Of a stretch of 64,000 bases of DNA, positions 44,802 to 54,096 are shown piece by piece. The notes under the pieces were generated by a model. It did not search any database. It was not told where the DNA came from and saw nothing but the letters and a program-made list of their open reading frames with translations. Location: NCBI RefSeq assembly GCF_021502575.1, contig NZ_JAKFGN010000001.1:682001-746000 (forward strand), written 5' to 3'. Made by a program: the position numbers and the translations under genes. The DNA comes from Bradyrhizobium sp. G127 (GTDB lineage: Bacteria; Pseudomonadota; Alphaproteobacteria; Rhizobiales; Xanthobacteraceae). Position 1 is the first letter of the stretch; every line of letters begins with the position of its first letter.

Positions 44802-45654
44802 GAAGAAAGTTGGAAGTTCAGCAACTTAAGTATGACGGCAACGCCGGGGTCGCGTTTCGCAGAATATTTGTTCCTGCAAGTTGTCTTGAGAAGAAAGGTT
44901 GCTGTCGTGGCCGCGAGCTCCATCCGTTGCCGCGCGCTGGCCCTTTTTGTCTGTCCGGAGGCGGTTAAAGGGTGCTGAAACCCCACGCCATCGTCGCGCG
45001 ACGGCATGCGTGCGCGTCCCGGCCAGCCCCGGCGCAAGGCCTAGCGGGATGTCCCACCGGACCGCCGTGCTCCGGTCTCGAAAGGGGACGCGCGGTCGCC
45101 GGCGGCCGCGAGCATCTGGTCGAGCGTCGCCGTGACGTCGGAAACGCATACCAGCCTCAGCCGGTGATCTTGAGATAGGTGAAGTCGGTCTGCCAGAGTT
45201 GGTTGATAGCGGTTGTCGCCGCGATGCAGATCGGCTGTATGCTGATACAATCCGCCGGGCTGTCGTTACATCCCATTAATCCAACATCGTCGAGAGGTGG
45301 CGCTTGAATCACCCTTCGGTGGTTTTGCCGCTCTAGGTCGGACCGCATAAGCTCGGCGACCGCGTGGCGAAGGCCACCGAGGCTATGCCGCGGACAACAA
45401 GAGCGTGGCTTCCGTGCGCTGAATGCGGAGCACTGTAAGCAACGCACACGGCCGATGGGCTCATCGTTGCGGAGGCATTTCCCGTCGTGCAGGTCGGTGG
45501 GAAAATGCTAGAACGCCTTACGTTTACTTAGCCGCGGCACCTTCGAGCGAGGCCCGGTGATCAATCTCGCAATGCCCTCTATCGCAAGGTAAATTCTATG
45601 CGAAGTGAACACTATCCATCTGACCTGAAGCCTATCGCGGGCTAAGAATAGCGT
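44802..45654. other. 853-bp region without an intact gene
   Basis: Apart from the transposase remnant at 45060-45213 I see no coding sequence. Stretches at 44802-45050 and 45260-45650 have short frames only, with no recognisable protein. The last 100 bp must hold the promoter of the TetR gene at 45655. Confidence 0.6.
45060..45213 (-). pseudogene. IS3-family transposase (OrfB) N-terminal/middle remnant
   Basis: Reads INQLWQTDFTYLKITG then a stop at 45157, and in another frame DVTATLDQMLAAAGDRASPF. Both match successive parts of the IS3-type OrfB integrase domain (NQLWQTDFTYLK with the first catalytic Asp; the later xxDVTATLDLAL helix), with the segment between them deleted. Orientation is opposite to the C-terminal remnant at 35.3-35.6 kb. 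Confidence 0.7.
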
Positions 45655-46320
45655 ATGAGAAAACAGCTCACTGACGACGAAGTCGATGCATTTCGAGCGC
45701 GCTTGGTTAAGGCGGCCGAAGGATTGTTTGCGAAGCATGGAGTGGCTGGCGTTACCATGCGACAGATCGCTCACGTTTTGGGTTACAGCCAGACGGCTGC
45801 ATATCGCTATTTTGCTGATAAAGACGAGATCCTCGCTGCAGTCCGGACAAGTGCCTTGAACCGCTTCTGTGATCAGCTTGAGAGCGCCTTTGATCTGCGT
45901 TGCGATGCGCGTCAGAACGCGCGAAACGTCGGCAAGGCCTTTCTTGATTTTGCGTTGAACCACCCGAATTCCTACCGATTTATTTTCGATGCCGGGCAAC
46001 CCGTTCCCGCAGACCTGCCGGGTTTTGATGGTGTCGCAAAACGGTTTAACTCTACAATGGTTAGTTACGTTCAAGCCCTCATTGATGAAGGTCTCATTGT
46101 CGGAGACGCCCAGGCGATCGGGCATTCGTTTTGTGTCGCGGCGCATGGCATCGTTATGATGCACCTCAGCGGACATATTCCTACGGTCAAGGCACGCGAC
46201 GAATTGCACCGGCGGACAATGCGAATGATGTATCTGGGCGTGAAGAAGCCGGATGGCGTGAAAAAACGTATGCAACTCAAGGATATGTCGGTGAAAATCC
46301 GAAAATCGCCCAAAACTTGA
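45655..46320 (+). CDS. TetR family transcriptional regulator
   Basis: 221 residues. HTH region LVKAAEGLFAKHGVAGVTMR, QIAHVLGYSQTAAYRYFADK and DEILAAVR. The C-terminal domain has ALNHPNSYRFIFDAGQPVP, as in TetR_C_33-like regulators. It heads a rightward cluster of a binding protein, acyl-CoA synthetase, NMO-like enzyme and acyl-CoA dehydrogenase, which it probably controls. Base composition is visibly more AT-rich than the core genes. Confidence 0.9.
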   Translation: MRKQLTDDEVDAFRARLVKAAEGLFAKHGVAGVTMRQIAHVLGYSQTAAYRYFADKDEILAAVRTSALNRFCDQLESAFDLRCDARQNARNVGKAFLDFALNHPNSYRFIFDAGQPVPADLPGFDGVAKRFNSTMVSYVQALIDEGLIVGDAQAIGHSFCVAAHGIVMMHLSGHIPTVKARDELHRRTMRMMYLGVKKPDGVKKRMQLKDMSVKIRKSPKT

Positions 46321-46375
46321 CGCTGTTAATTTAATCCCTTACCAACTTCCTCAACAAAAAATGGGGAAGCGCTAA

Positions 46376-47608
46376 ATGCTTATTTCAAGTTCGACTTTTC
46401 ACGTCGTGTCAATTGCCGCTGCTTTGATGGTCGGATGCAGTGCCGTCGCTTCAGCACAAACCAAACAATATGATGTAGGCGCGACGGACACCGAGATCAA
46501 AATCGGCAATATCATGCCGTACAGCGGCCCAGCCTCGGCATTCAGCATTTTGGGCAAGGCTGAGGCTGCCTATTTCAAGAAGATCAACGACGAAGGCGGC
46601 ATCAATGGCCGCAAGATCAATTTCGTCTCCTACGACGATAGCTACTCACCGGCGAAGACGGTTGAACAGGCGAGGCGGCTTGTCGAGAGCGATGAAGTAC
46701 TCCTGTTGTTCAGTCCGCTTGGGACGGCATCAAACACGGCAATCCAACGTTATCTCAACACGCGGAAAATTCCGCAGTTGTTCGTTGGGAGCGGCGCTTC
46801 GAAGTGGAACAATCCGGCCGAGTATCCGTGGACCATAGGGCTTGCGCCAAGCTATCTTAGTGAGGGGAAGGCCTATGCGCGATTCTTGCTTAAGGAACAT
46901 TCAGACAGCAAAATTGCGGTCATCTACCAGAACGATGACTTTGGCAAAGATTTCCTGAATGGCCTGAAGCAGGGCCTTGGAGATAAGCTTGCGACGATGA
47001 TCGTGGCATCTGAGGGCTACGAGATTACCGAGCCGACGGTCGACTCGCGGGTAGTAACTCTCAAGGCCAGCGGCGCGAGCGTGCTGGTGAATATCTCCTC
47101 CCCGAAGTTCGCTGCCCAGGTTATCAAGAAAACCAATGAACTCAGCTGGAAGCCGGTGCACATCATCGTTTCGATTAGCGCGTCGATCGAAACGGTGATG
47201 AAGCCTGCGGGTATCGAAACGGCGCAAGGAATCATCTCCGCAACTTATGTGAAGGATCCAGCGGACCCGCAGTGGAAAGATGATGCCGAGGTCAAGGAAT
47301 ACGACCAGTTTCTTGCAAAATATTATCCAGAGGCCGGACGCTCAGACGTACTCATTGGCGCAGGTTACATGACTGCGCAGGCCCTGGTTCATGTCCTCAG
47401 ACAGGCAGGCAATAATCTCACGCGGGAAAACGTGATGAAGCAAGCTGCCAGCATGCAAAACGTTCACGCGAAGATGCTGCTTCCGGGAATCTCGATAAAC
47501 ACATCCGCGACGAATTATGCGCCAATTCAGCAGATGAGGTTGATCAAGCTCACGGGGGACAGGTGGGAAATATTTGGCGACGTCATCAATACGAGTGATG
47601 CCAAGTAG
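46376..47608 (+). CDS. branched-chain amino acid-type ABC transporter substrate-binding protein
   Basis: 410 residues of the Peripla_BP_6 (LivJ-like) family. Signal peptide FHVVSIAAALMVGCSAVASA; mature start QTKQYDVGATDTEIKIGNIM. Family landmarks are PYSGPASAFSILGKAEAAYF, YDDSYSPAKTVEQARRLVES and IYQNDDFGKDFLNGLKQGLG. Proteins of this type in catabolic clusters often bind aromatic or fatty acids. No matching permease or ATPase is in the window, so it either uses a distant transporter or is an orphan. Starts 55 bp after the TetR gene. Confidence 0.92.
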   Translation: MLISSSTFHVVSIAAALMVGCSAVASAQTKQYDVGATDTEIKIGNIMPYSGPASAFSILGKAEAAYFKKINDEGGINGRKINFVSYDDSYSPAKTVEQARRLVESDEVLLLFSPLGTASNTAIQRYLNTRKIPQLFVGSGASKWNNPAEYPWTIGLAPSYLSEGKAYARFLLKEHSDSKIAVIYQNDDFGKDFLNGLKQGLGDKLATMIVASEGYEITEPTVDSRVVTLKASGASVLVNISSPKFAAQVIKKTNELSWKPVHIIVSISASIETVMKPAGIETAQGIISATYVKDPADPQWKDDAEVKEYDQFLAKYYPEAGRSDVLIGAGYMTAQALVHVLRQAGNNLTRENVMKQAASMQNVHAKMLLPGISINTSATNYAPIQQMRLIKLTGDRWEIFGDVINTSDAK

Positions 47609-47736
47609 TCAACTTCCCTTGAGTGAAGGAGGCGACTTCGTCTACTGCGCGGCGAGCTTTCTCGCACAAGATCGAAAGAGAACCCGCAAGCAGTCATTGA
47701 GTTGAAGCTTTCCGCCAACCGTGTCGAGGACATACG

Positions 47737-49605
47737 ATGCCGTTCGCCCGCGATTTTCCCATACGCAATCTTCAAGATGTGAAGCGTTTCGAGAGCGAGA
47801 AAACCTTCGCCGAACGGTGTCCAGCGCAAAGCGTCTACGATATCTTCCGCCACGCCGCAGAACGCTTTCCGTCGCACACCGCCCTGACGATGCTTATGAC
47901 GGGAGTGCCTGACGAAAAGCCGCGCATCGTGTCCTACACGGAATTGCTTGCCGGCATCACGCGCGCGGCAAATTTCTTCGCGGATATCGGCGGTTCGCGG
48001 CCGGGCATTGCGTTCATACTGCCAAGCCTGATCGAGACCCAATTCGTGCTGTGGGGTGCGGAAACGGCGGGCTACGCACTGCCCATCAATTTTTTGCTTC
48101 AGCCTGAGCACATCGCGCATCTTATCCAGGCGGCTGATGTTCATATCCTGGTCGCGCTCGGCCCCCATCCTCAACTCGATATCTGGGAGAAAGCAGTCAC
48201 CGTCGCAGAACTGGTTCCTGGTCTGAAACTAGTGCAGATCTCGCTGTCTGATGCGCCGCCGCCAGAGGGCGTGCAATCGTTCATTCCGTCTCTGAGCAAG
48301 TACGACGGGCAACGCCTTACGTTTGGAGCGCCGGGATCAAACAACGAAGTCGCTGCATATTTCCACACCGGTGGCACGACGGGCGCGCCGAAACTCGTCA
48401 CGCATACTCATCGCAATCAGATCACCGCTGCGTTCGGCGGAACTGTCCTTTACGATTTCTCGGACAAGGACGTGATGACCAACGGATTGCCTCTGTTTCA
48501 TGTGGCGGGCACTATCCTGTGTGGTTTGTCTATGTTTCTTGCTGGTGTGCATCTCGTGATCATGTCGCCAGGCGGCATGCGCAATCCGGCGATGATCCAG
48601 AATTTCTGGAAGATCATCGAGCAATACCGGGTCACCATCGGAGGTGGCGTTCCGACCGTTATGGCAGCGTTGCTGAGCGTTCCGGTTGGCGATGCAGACA
48701 TCTCCAGTCTTCGCTTTTCGATCTCAGGCGCGGCTGCGGCGCCAAAGACCATCGTGGAGCAATACGAAGCGAAGACCGGCAGGCGCGTGCACGAGTGTCT
48801 TGGAATGACCGAGTGTGGCGGGTTGATTTCCATTTCCCCGCCGGCTGGAGACCGTGTCATTGGATCGGTCGGTTATCGCCTTCCGTATATCGAGACCGCC
48901 GTTCGCAAGCTGAATGCGGATGGTTCTCTCGGAGCAGAATGCGCCCCGCGTGAGATAGGCGTGCTGACGATTTCCGGGCCGAATGTAACGCCAGGCTATC
49001 GCGACCGGAAAGACAACGACGGTTTGATCGTCGACGGTGTCCTCAACGGTGGCGATCTCGCCTATACCGACGAAACCGGTCGTATCTTCATTGCAGGTCG
49101 CGCCAAGGACATCATCATTCGAAGCGGCCACAACATCGATCCGCAAGCCATCGAGGACGCTGTTGTTGGTCATCCCGCGGTCATCGCTGCCGCGGCGGTC
49201 GGCCAGCCCGACAAATATGCCGGCGAACTTCCGGTTTGTTACGTGGCGCTCAAGCCGGGCGCTTCTGTCACGGCAGATGAACTGCGCACATTTGCAGAGC
49301 CGCGAATCGCCGAACGTCCGGCGTGGCCCAAGAGCTACTTCATTGTGGACACGATTCCAGTCACCGGCGTTGGCAAAATATTCAAGCCGCCGCTGAGAAG
49401 CGATGCCGCCCGAAGGCTTATCGAAACGGTTGTGACCGAGGTGACGGGGACTTCAGAGGTAACCGTGAGCGTCGCTCAAGGCGGCAAGCGCGGTAGTGAG
49501 GCAGTCGTTACGCTTCCCGCGCATCTGTCGAAACACGTTCTGGAAGTTGAAGCTGCTCTCTCTGGCTATCTCTTCGACTACAAGGTCGTTCTGCCCCCGG
49601 CGTAG
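47737..49605 (+). CDS. AMP-dependent acyl-CoA synthetase
   Basis: 622 residues of the ANL superfamily. P-loop AYFHTGGTTGAPKLVTHTHR (about residue 208), A5-type LGMTECGGLISISPP, A7/A8 region NGGDLAYTDETGRIFIAGRA followed by KDIIIRSGHNIDP, and catalytic Lys in VTGVGKIFKPPLR. About 50 extra residues follow the usual end. It would activate a carboxylic acid with CoA. The substrate is unknown; with an acyl-CoA dehydrogenase downstream it is probably the first intracellular step of the pathway. Confidence 0.9.
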   Translation: MPFARDFPIRNLQDVKRFESEKTFAERCPAQSVYDIFRHAAERFPSHTALTMLMTGVPDEKPRIVSYTELLAGITRAANFFADIGGSRPGIAFILPSLIETQFVLWGAETAGYALPINFLLQPEHIAHLIQAADVHILVALGPHPQLDIWEKAVTVAELVPGLKLVQISLSDAPPPEGVQSFIPSLSKYDGQRLTFGAPGSNNEVAAYFHTGGTTGAPKLVTHTHRNQITAAFGGTVLYDFSDKDVMTNGLPLFHVAGTILCGLSMFLAGVHLVIMSPGGMRNPAMIQNFWKIIEQYRVTIGGGVPTVMAALLSVPVGDADISSLRFSISGAAAAPKTIVEQYEAKTGRRVHECLGMTECGGLISISPPAGDRVIGSVGYRLPYIETAVRKLNADGSLGAECAPREIGVLTISGPNVTPGYRDRKDNDGLIVDGVLNGGDLAYTDETGRIFIAGRAKDIIIRSGHNIDPQAIEDAVVGHPAVIAAAAVGQPDKYAGELPVCYVALKPGASVTADELRTFAEPRIAERPAWPKSYFIVDTIPVTGVGKIFKPPLRSDAARRLIETVVTEVTGTSEVTVSVAQGGKRGSEAVVTLPAHLSKHVLEVEAALSGYLFDYKVVLPPA

Positions 49606-49691
49606 CCGGCAGGTTGCTCGCAACTTCGCTATCCATTGGTCCCACACGTCGCTCTGGTTTATCGTTCACGTTCTCAAGAAAGATCGGCCCT

Positions 49692-50708
49692 ATGTCTCTT
49701 CCAGGTTTCCTTAAAAACTCTCTTGAGTTGCCGATCGTCGGTTCACCGCTGTTTATCGTTTCCGGGCCAGAACTGGTCATTGCGCAATGCAAAGCGGGAA
49801 TCGTGGGCTCATTTCCTGCGCTCAACGCGCGGCCCGCTCATGTGCTCGGGGAATGGCTGACCCGAATTGAAGGCGAACTCGGGGAATATCGCGCCCAGAA
49901 TCCCGGGAAGAAAGTGGCGCCCTATGCGGTCAATCAGATTTGCCATTCATCCAATGACCGGCTGTTCGGGGATATGGAAACCTGTGTGCAGCACAAGGTG
50001 CCGATCATCATCACATCGCTTCGTCCTCCGGCCGAGATCGTTGAAGCCGCGCACTCCTATGGCGGCGTGGTGTTTCACGATGTGATCAACGTAAAGCACG
50101 CGCGCAAAGCTGTTGAGCAGGGTGTCGATGGCTTGATTCTGGTTTGTGCCGGCGCGGGCGGACATGCCGGCACGTTGTCTCCATTCGCTCTCGTTCGCGA
50201 AGTCAGACAATGGTTCAAGGGTACTATTCTTCTCTCCGGCGCGATCTCGGACGGCTGGAGCGTTGCATCGGCCTTGGCGCTTGGTGCGGATCTGGCTTAC
50301 ATGGGGACACGCTTTATCGCGACACAGGAAGCTGCCGCAGCGGCGGCCTACAAGGATGCGCTGACCACCGCCGATTACGCTGCCGACGACATCGTTTATT
50401 CGAATCTCTTTACCGGTGTTCACGGCAATTATCTTGGGCCGTCGATTGCCGCCGCGGGGCTTGATCCGAAGAATCTGCCGGTTGCCGATAAGACAATCAT
50501 GAACTTCGGTTCGGGCGGCAACATGGGCGCCAAGGCGTGGCGTGATATCTGGGGCGCCGGTCAGGGCATCGGACAGATCACCGACGCACCGCCTGTGGCT
50601 GAGTTGGTTGAACGCCTGAAGATAGAGTTCGCTGAAGCCTCCGAGCGCTTCGTGTCTGTCGCGCGTCCGCCGGAGGACGCTCCAAGCATTCAGGCCGCGG
50701 CATCATGA
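49692..50708 (+). CDS. nitronate monooxygenase-like FMN protein
   Basis: 338 residues of the NMO/2-nitropropane dioxygenase family. FMN-binding features: ELPIVGSPLFIVSGPELVIA at the N-terminus, VNQICHSSNDRL, LILVCAGAGGHAGTLSPFAL and LGADLAYMGTRFIATQEA, with NFGSGGNMGAKAWRDIWGAG near the end. Family members oxidise nitronates, but many relatives act as enoyl reductases or have unknown roles. It is coupled to the next gene by a 4-bp ATGA overlap. ATG 49692 precedes the conserved start. Confidence 0.88.
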   Translation: MSLPGFLKNSLELPIVGSPLFIVSGPELVIAQCKAGIVGSFPALNARPAHVLGEWLTRIEGELGEYRAQNPGKKVAPYAVNQICHSSNDRLFGDMETCVQHKVPIIITSLRPPAEIVEAAHSYGGVVFHDVINVKHARKAVEQGVDGLILVCAGAGGHAGTLSPFALVREVRQWFKGTILLSGAISDGWSVASALALGADLAYMGTRFIATQEAAAAAAYKDALTTADYAADDIVYSNLFTGVHGNYLGPSIAAAGLDPKNLPVADKTIMNFGSGGNMGAKAWRDIWGAGQGIGQITDAPPVAELVERLKIEFAEASERFVSVARPPEDAPSIQAAAS

Positions 50709-51895
50709 AGTTTACCGAGGAGCACGAGGCACTGCGAACCACGGTGCGTCGGTTCATCGAGGATGAAATCAATCCTCATGCGGATGAGTGGGAAGCTGCA
50801 GAAGCTTTCCCGGCCCACGAGATTTTCAAGAAGATGGGAGATCTCGGGCTGCTCGGTATCACCAAGCCTAAGGAGTATGGGGGAGCGGGGCTCGATTTTT
50901 CGTTTGGCGCAATTCTCGACGAAACGCTGGGCCATATCGATTGCATCGGCGTCAGCATGGCGATCGGAGTTCAAACGGAAATGGCGACGCCGGCGCTTGC
51001 GCGCTTCGGCTCTGACGAAATAAAGCGCACGTTTCTTGCGCCTTCTGTCAGCGGAGATGTCGTCGCCTGTATCGGCGTCTCCGAAAACGGTGCGGGATCG
51101 GACGTTGCGGCAATCAAGACCGCGGCTGTTCGCGATGGCGATGACTACGTCATCAACGGCACAAAAATGTGGATCACAAACGGTGCGCAAGCCGATTGGA
51201 TGTGTATGCTGGCCAATACCTCGGATGGAGCGGCCCACAACAACAAGTCTCTGATTTGCGTCCCTCTCAAGGAGAACGGAAAATACGTCCCGGGCGTCAC
51301 CGTGTCCCGGAAGCTGAAGAAGCTCGTTGCGCACTCCTCGGACACCGCGGAAATCCATTTTGACAACGTGCGTGTCCCCGTTCGTAACCGTATCGGCGAA
51401 GAAGGGCACGGCTTTCGCTATCAGATGATGCAATTCCAGGAAGAGCGCATGTACGCCGCTCTTGGAGCCATTGTCAGTTGCGAAAAGTCTATCGCTGAAA
51501 CCATCGAATACACAGCCACCCGTCGAATCTTCGGGCGCCCCGTACTCGACAATCAGGTGGTTCATTTCAGGCTTGCTGAACTGATGACGGAAGTCGAATC
51601 TCTTCGCGCCCTGACATGGAGCGCGGTCGATCTTCATGTAAGTGGAGGCGATTGCACCAAACTTGCTTCAATGGCCAAGCTCAAGGCGGGCCGTCTTAGC
51701 CGCGAAGTCAACGACGCCTGCCTTCAATATTTTGGTGGCATGGGTCTCATGGCTGAAACGCCTATCGCGCGTCGATACCGTGACGGGCGTCTCGGATCGA
51801 TCGTCGGCGGTGCCGACGAGGTGATGTTGGGCATTATCGCGAAGTACATGGGCACCTTGCCTTCGAGGCAGAAGCAAAAGATCGAGGAGCGCTGA
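50705..51895 (+). CDS. acyl-CoA dehydrogenase (citronellyl/isovaleryl-type)
   Basis: 396 residues with full ACAD domains. N-terminal LGLLGITKPKEYGGAGLDFS, FAD signature VACIGVSENGAGSDVAAIKT, YVINGTKMWITNGAQADWMC and the second signature QYFGGMGLMAETPIARRYRD. The C-terminal motif is IVGGADEVMLGIIAKYMG rather than EGTxE; this GGADEVML form is seen in citronellyl-CoA (AtuD-like) and related dehydrogenases, whose base lies elsewhere. It overlaps the NMO-like gene by 4 bp; last gene of the cluster. Confidence 0.92.
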   Translation: MKFTEEHEALRTTVRRFIEDEINPHADEWEAAEAFPAHEIFKKMGDLGLLGITKPKEYGGAGLDFSFGAILDETLGHIDCIGVSMAIGVQTEMATPALARFGSDEIKRTFLAPSVSGDVVACIGVSENGAGSDVAAIKTAAVRDGDDYVINGTKMWITNGAQADWMCMLANTSDGAAHNNKSLICVPLKENGKYVPGVTVSRKLKKLVAHSSDTAEIHFDNVRVPVRNRIGEEGHGFRYQMMQFQEERMYAALGAIVSCEKSIAETIEYTATRRIFGRPVLDNQVVHFRLAELMTEVESLRALTWSAVDLHVSGGDCTKLASMAKLKAGRLSREVNDACLQYFGGMGLMAETPIARRYRDGRLGSIVGGADEVMLGIIAKYMGTLPSRQKQKIEER

Positions 51896-52284
51896 TCTCG
51901 GCGCGATGGCTGAGGGACGAGGGAATTCCTGAAATAGATGACAACGTCGACTTCGCAGCATGATTTTGTTCAGAGGCTTGTCGATTGTACACACTACATA
52001 TTGACCGCGTGGCCTTTCCAATCATGAGTTGTGATTTCCGTAGTCGTTTCATGCGTCGACCCACCACGCCGGCGTAAAGACGACCGGAAAGACGCCTGCA
52101 TGTCCTGTGGCGGCGCATCGAGGATTTCGGGCAGGGAGCAACAATCAGCAATCGACGGTCGCGGCGTTGACCGCGGGGATTGCCCGATCGCTCGTCGGGA
52201 ACAACCGATTTATTTCGATGTTCCTATGCAGGGCCGCGAACCGTCGGCGGGGAGCCTTCGCCATGACACCTTGTGGGAAACAGT
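51896..52284. other. 389-bp region without a recognised gene
   Basis: Follows the acyl-CoA dehydrogenase stop. Only short frames without recognisable similarity are present, and no strong terminator hairpin was found. It leads into a decayed Tat-signal fragment. Confidence 0.5.
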
Positions 52285-52560
52285 CATGAACGATCATAGG
52301 AATATCCCGACAATTGACCGCCGTACGCTCCTAAAGGCTGGCATCGCGTCCGTCACGCTGTTGCCAACCGAAGTCGGCATGGCGATGGCCGCTGCACGGG
52401 AGAAGACCGCGCCCTCAATGCGAACTATCCGGCAAAGGTTAGCATCGCGGGCGATGCGGGGGCGGTACTGAAGCAGTTGCTCACGCAGCTTGAGGGCAGC
52501 GCCCCGCGACAGGGAATGCAGGCAGATCGTTTGCAGATATCCAGGCTGCCGAGGTGCTGA
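52285..52560 (+). pseudogene. remnant: Tat-type signal joined to a TPP-enzyme-like fragment
   Basis: ATG 52285 opens a twin-arginine-like signal (NIPTIDRRTLLKAGIASVTL, ending GMAMAAAREK). After a frameshift near 52410 the next frame reads RALNANYPAKVSIAGDAGAV, LKQLLTQLEGSAPRQG, then stops at 52560. The second part resembles the central domain of thiamine-diphosphate enzymes such as acetolactate synthase-like proteins (..YP..V.I.GDA.A.L..LL). No catalytic domain remains. Similarity is short, so the family call is tentative. Confidence 0.35.
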
Positions 52561-52588
52561 CGCCAAGTGAAATCCAGGTCAGGCGCTT

Positions 52589-53188
52589 TTACTTGCGCGG
52601 TAAAACAAGATTCAGCGCGGCCAGGGCCGGGCGCACCATACCGTTGAGAAGTTTGGCGTCGGGACGTATGCGTGCAAGCAAACGCAAACCAGCCAGCAGG
52701 CCGAGCAACATACGAGCTATATCCTCGGCAGGCTGGCCCTTGGGAATCTCGCCGGTCTTTTGACCTGCGACAGCGCAACGATAGAAAAATCGCTCAATGA
52801 TCGCCGTCTCATCCGCCACGATGCGCTGCATCTCCGGGTCGCCAGTCGTGACTTCCATCGCAGTATTCATGAGCATGCAGCCGCGATGCTCCGGGTCTGC
52901 AAGCGAGCGAGAGATAATCTCACGAAAGAATCCAGCAATAGCGCGGCCGGGCGATTGCGTGCTTTCCAGGCGCACGATGCGCTCACGGAGCGTTTGATCG
53001 AGATAATATCTAAGGGCACGAAGGAAGAACCCTCGCTTGTCGCCAAAGGCATTGTAGATGCTGGCAGGCGTCAGCCCGGTGCATTCCGTCAGAGCGCGGG
53101 TTGATGTTGCTTCAAAACCAAGCGCCCAGAAGACGTCGCCGGCGGCGGCCAGCACTTTATCTTCATCGAATTCTCGCGGACGACCCAT
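52589..53188 (-). CDS. TetR family transcriptional regulator
   Basis: 199 residues. Starts MGRPREFDEDKVLAAAGDVF; HTH continues STRALTECTGLTPASIYNAF, GDKRGFFLRAL. The C-terminal domain has EHRGCMLMNTAMEVTTGDPE, like the TetR_C_16/ComR-type group that often controls SDR or reductase genes. It faces left, 170 bp beyond the end of the L,D-transpeptidase gene. The nearby SDR at 54.2 kb is a plausible target. ATG 53188 is chosen because MGRPRE is the standard start for this group. Confidence 0.9.
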   Translation of the reverse strand: MGRPREFDEDKVLAAAGDVFWALGFEATSTRALTECTGLTPASIYNAFGDKRGFFLRALRYYLDQTLRERIVRLESTQSPGRAIAGFFREIISRSLADPEHRGCMLMNTAMEVTTGDPEMQRIVADETAIIERFFYRCAVAGQKTGEIPKGQPAEDIARMLLGLLAGLRLLARIRPDAKLLNGMVRPALAALNLVLPRK

Positions 53189-53277
53189 GGTACTATTTTT
53201 TCTCGCCACGCTGCCTGGGATTCTCATCCCGTCCCCTTGGATCGTGTTTAGATCGACCGATCCGGCCCGGCAAGGCC

Positions 53278-53308
53278 TGAGCCAGCACCGTAAGCTGACA
53301 CTGGCTCA
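53278..53308. terminator. inverted repeat between the L,D-transpeptidase and TetR genes
   Basis: TGAGCCAG / CTGGCTCA, 8-bp arms around 15 nt, 51 bp past the transpeptidase stop in its direction of transcription. Could end that transcript; no T-run, so weak. Confidence 0.35.
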
Positions 53309-53358
53309 ACCCTAACCACTCATCTGTACCCGGCTTGCGGTGAGATCGTCACGGGACG

Positions 53359-54030
53359 TCAGGATATATCAACGCCGCGAGCTGGAAGTACGACGACCTT
53401 CGTGCCGACCGGAACGCGATTATAGAGATCGATGATGTCCTGATTAATCAGGCGTACACAGCCTGATGAGACCATCGTTCCAATCGTTGAGGGCTCAAGT
53501 GTTCCGTGCAGCCGGTAATAGGTATCTCGTCCGTTCTGATACAGATAGAGCGCCCGCGGCCCAAGCGGATTATCGGCGCCTCCGTTCAATCCATTGGCGT
53601 AAGGGCCATATCGCTTCGGCTCACGCTTGATCATGTCAGGGGTCGGTGTCCAACGCGGCCACGCCGCTTTTCGTGCGATCGTGGCTTCACCCTGGAAGTT
53701 GAAAGCCTCCTGTTTGCCGACGCCGACGCCGTAGCGGATGGCTCGACCGCCGGCTTTCACCAGATAGGCATAGCGGTTGCCGGTATCGACCACGACTGTC
53801 CCGGGTTGTTCATTCGTGCGATAGGCCACCTCGCGACGAAGAAATTTGGGATTGATCTCGCTCAGATCCACAGCGGGAACTGGAAACGGCTCGTTGTCTA
53901 TCGTTCCGTACATCGACGCATAGCGTGCTTCACGCTCCATACCAGGAGCGGTGGTCATAGGCCCCTCCTGCGTCACGCATCCCGCGAGGATGAGTGGCGC
54001 TCCAAACACTAATGCACGTCTATCAAACAT
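53359..54030 (-). CDS. L,D-transpeptidase (YkuD/ErfK family) lipoprotein
   Basis: 223 residues. Start MFDRRALVFGAPLILAGC gives a lipobox LILAGC, so it is probably a lipoprotein in the envelope. The YkuD domain has VVVDTGNRYAYLVKAGGRAI, YGVGVGKQEAFNFQG and the catalytic cluster YRLHGTLEPSTIGTMVSSGC followed by VRLINQDIIDLYNR. The His and the Cys nucleophile (SSGCVRL) are present. It forms 3-3 cross-links or attaches proteins to peptidoglycan. It is divergent from the SDR gene across a palindrome-rich promoter. ATG 54030 is preferred over an upstream frame start because of the lipobox. Confidence 0.92.
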   Translation of the reverse strand: MFDRRALVFGAPLILAGCVTQEGPMTTAPGMEREARYASMYGTIDNEPFPVPAVDLSEINPKFLRREVAYRTNEQPGTVVVDTGNRYAYLVKAGGRAIRYGVGVGKQEAFNFQGEATIARKAAWPRWTPTPDMIKREPKRYGPYANGLNGGADNPLGPRALYLYQNGRDTYYRLHGTLEPSTIGTMVSSGCVRLINQDIIDLYNRVPVGTKVVVLPARGVDIS

Positions 54031-54096
54031 CGATCGTTGTCCTTGCTCGGGGGCAGCTTCAATAACGGCGTCCGGGTTCTTGCCGTTTTGTATCAT

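Noticed and set aside
51524-51545. Sequence resembling the 3' end of tRNA-Arg (TCGAATCTTCGGGCGC)
   Set aside because: It encodes the conserved ATRRIFGRP segment of the acyl-CoA dehydrogenase, so the likeness is coincidental and not an attachment site.
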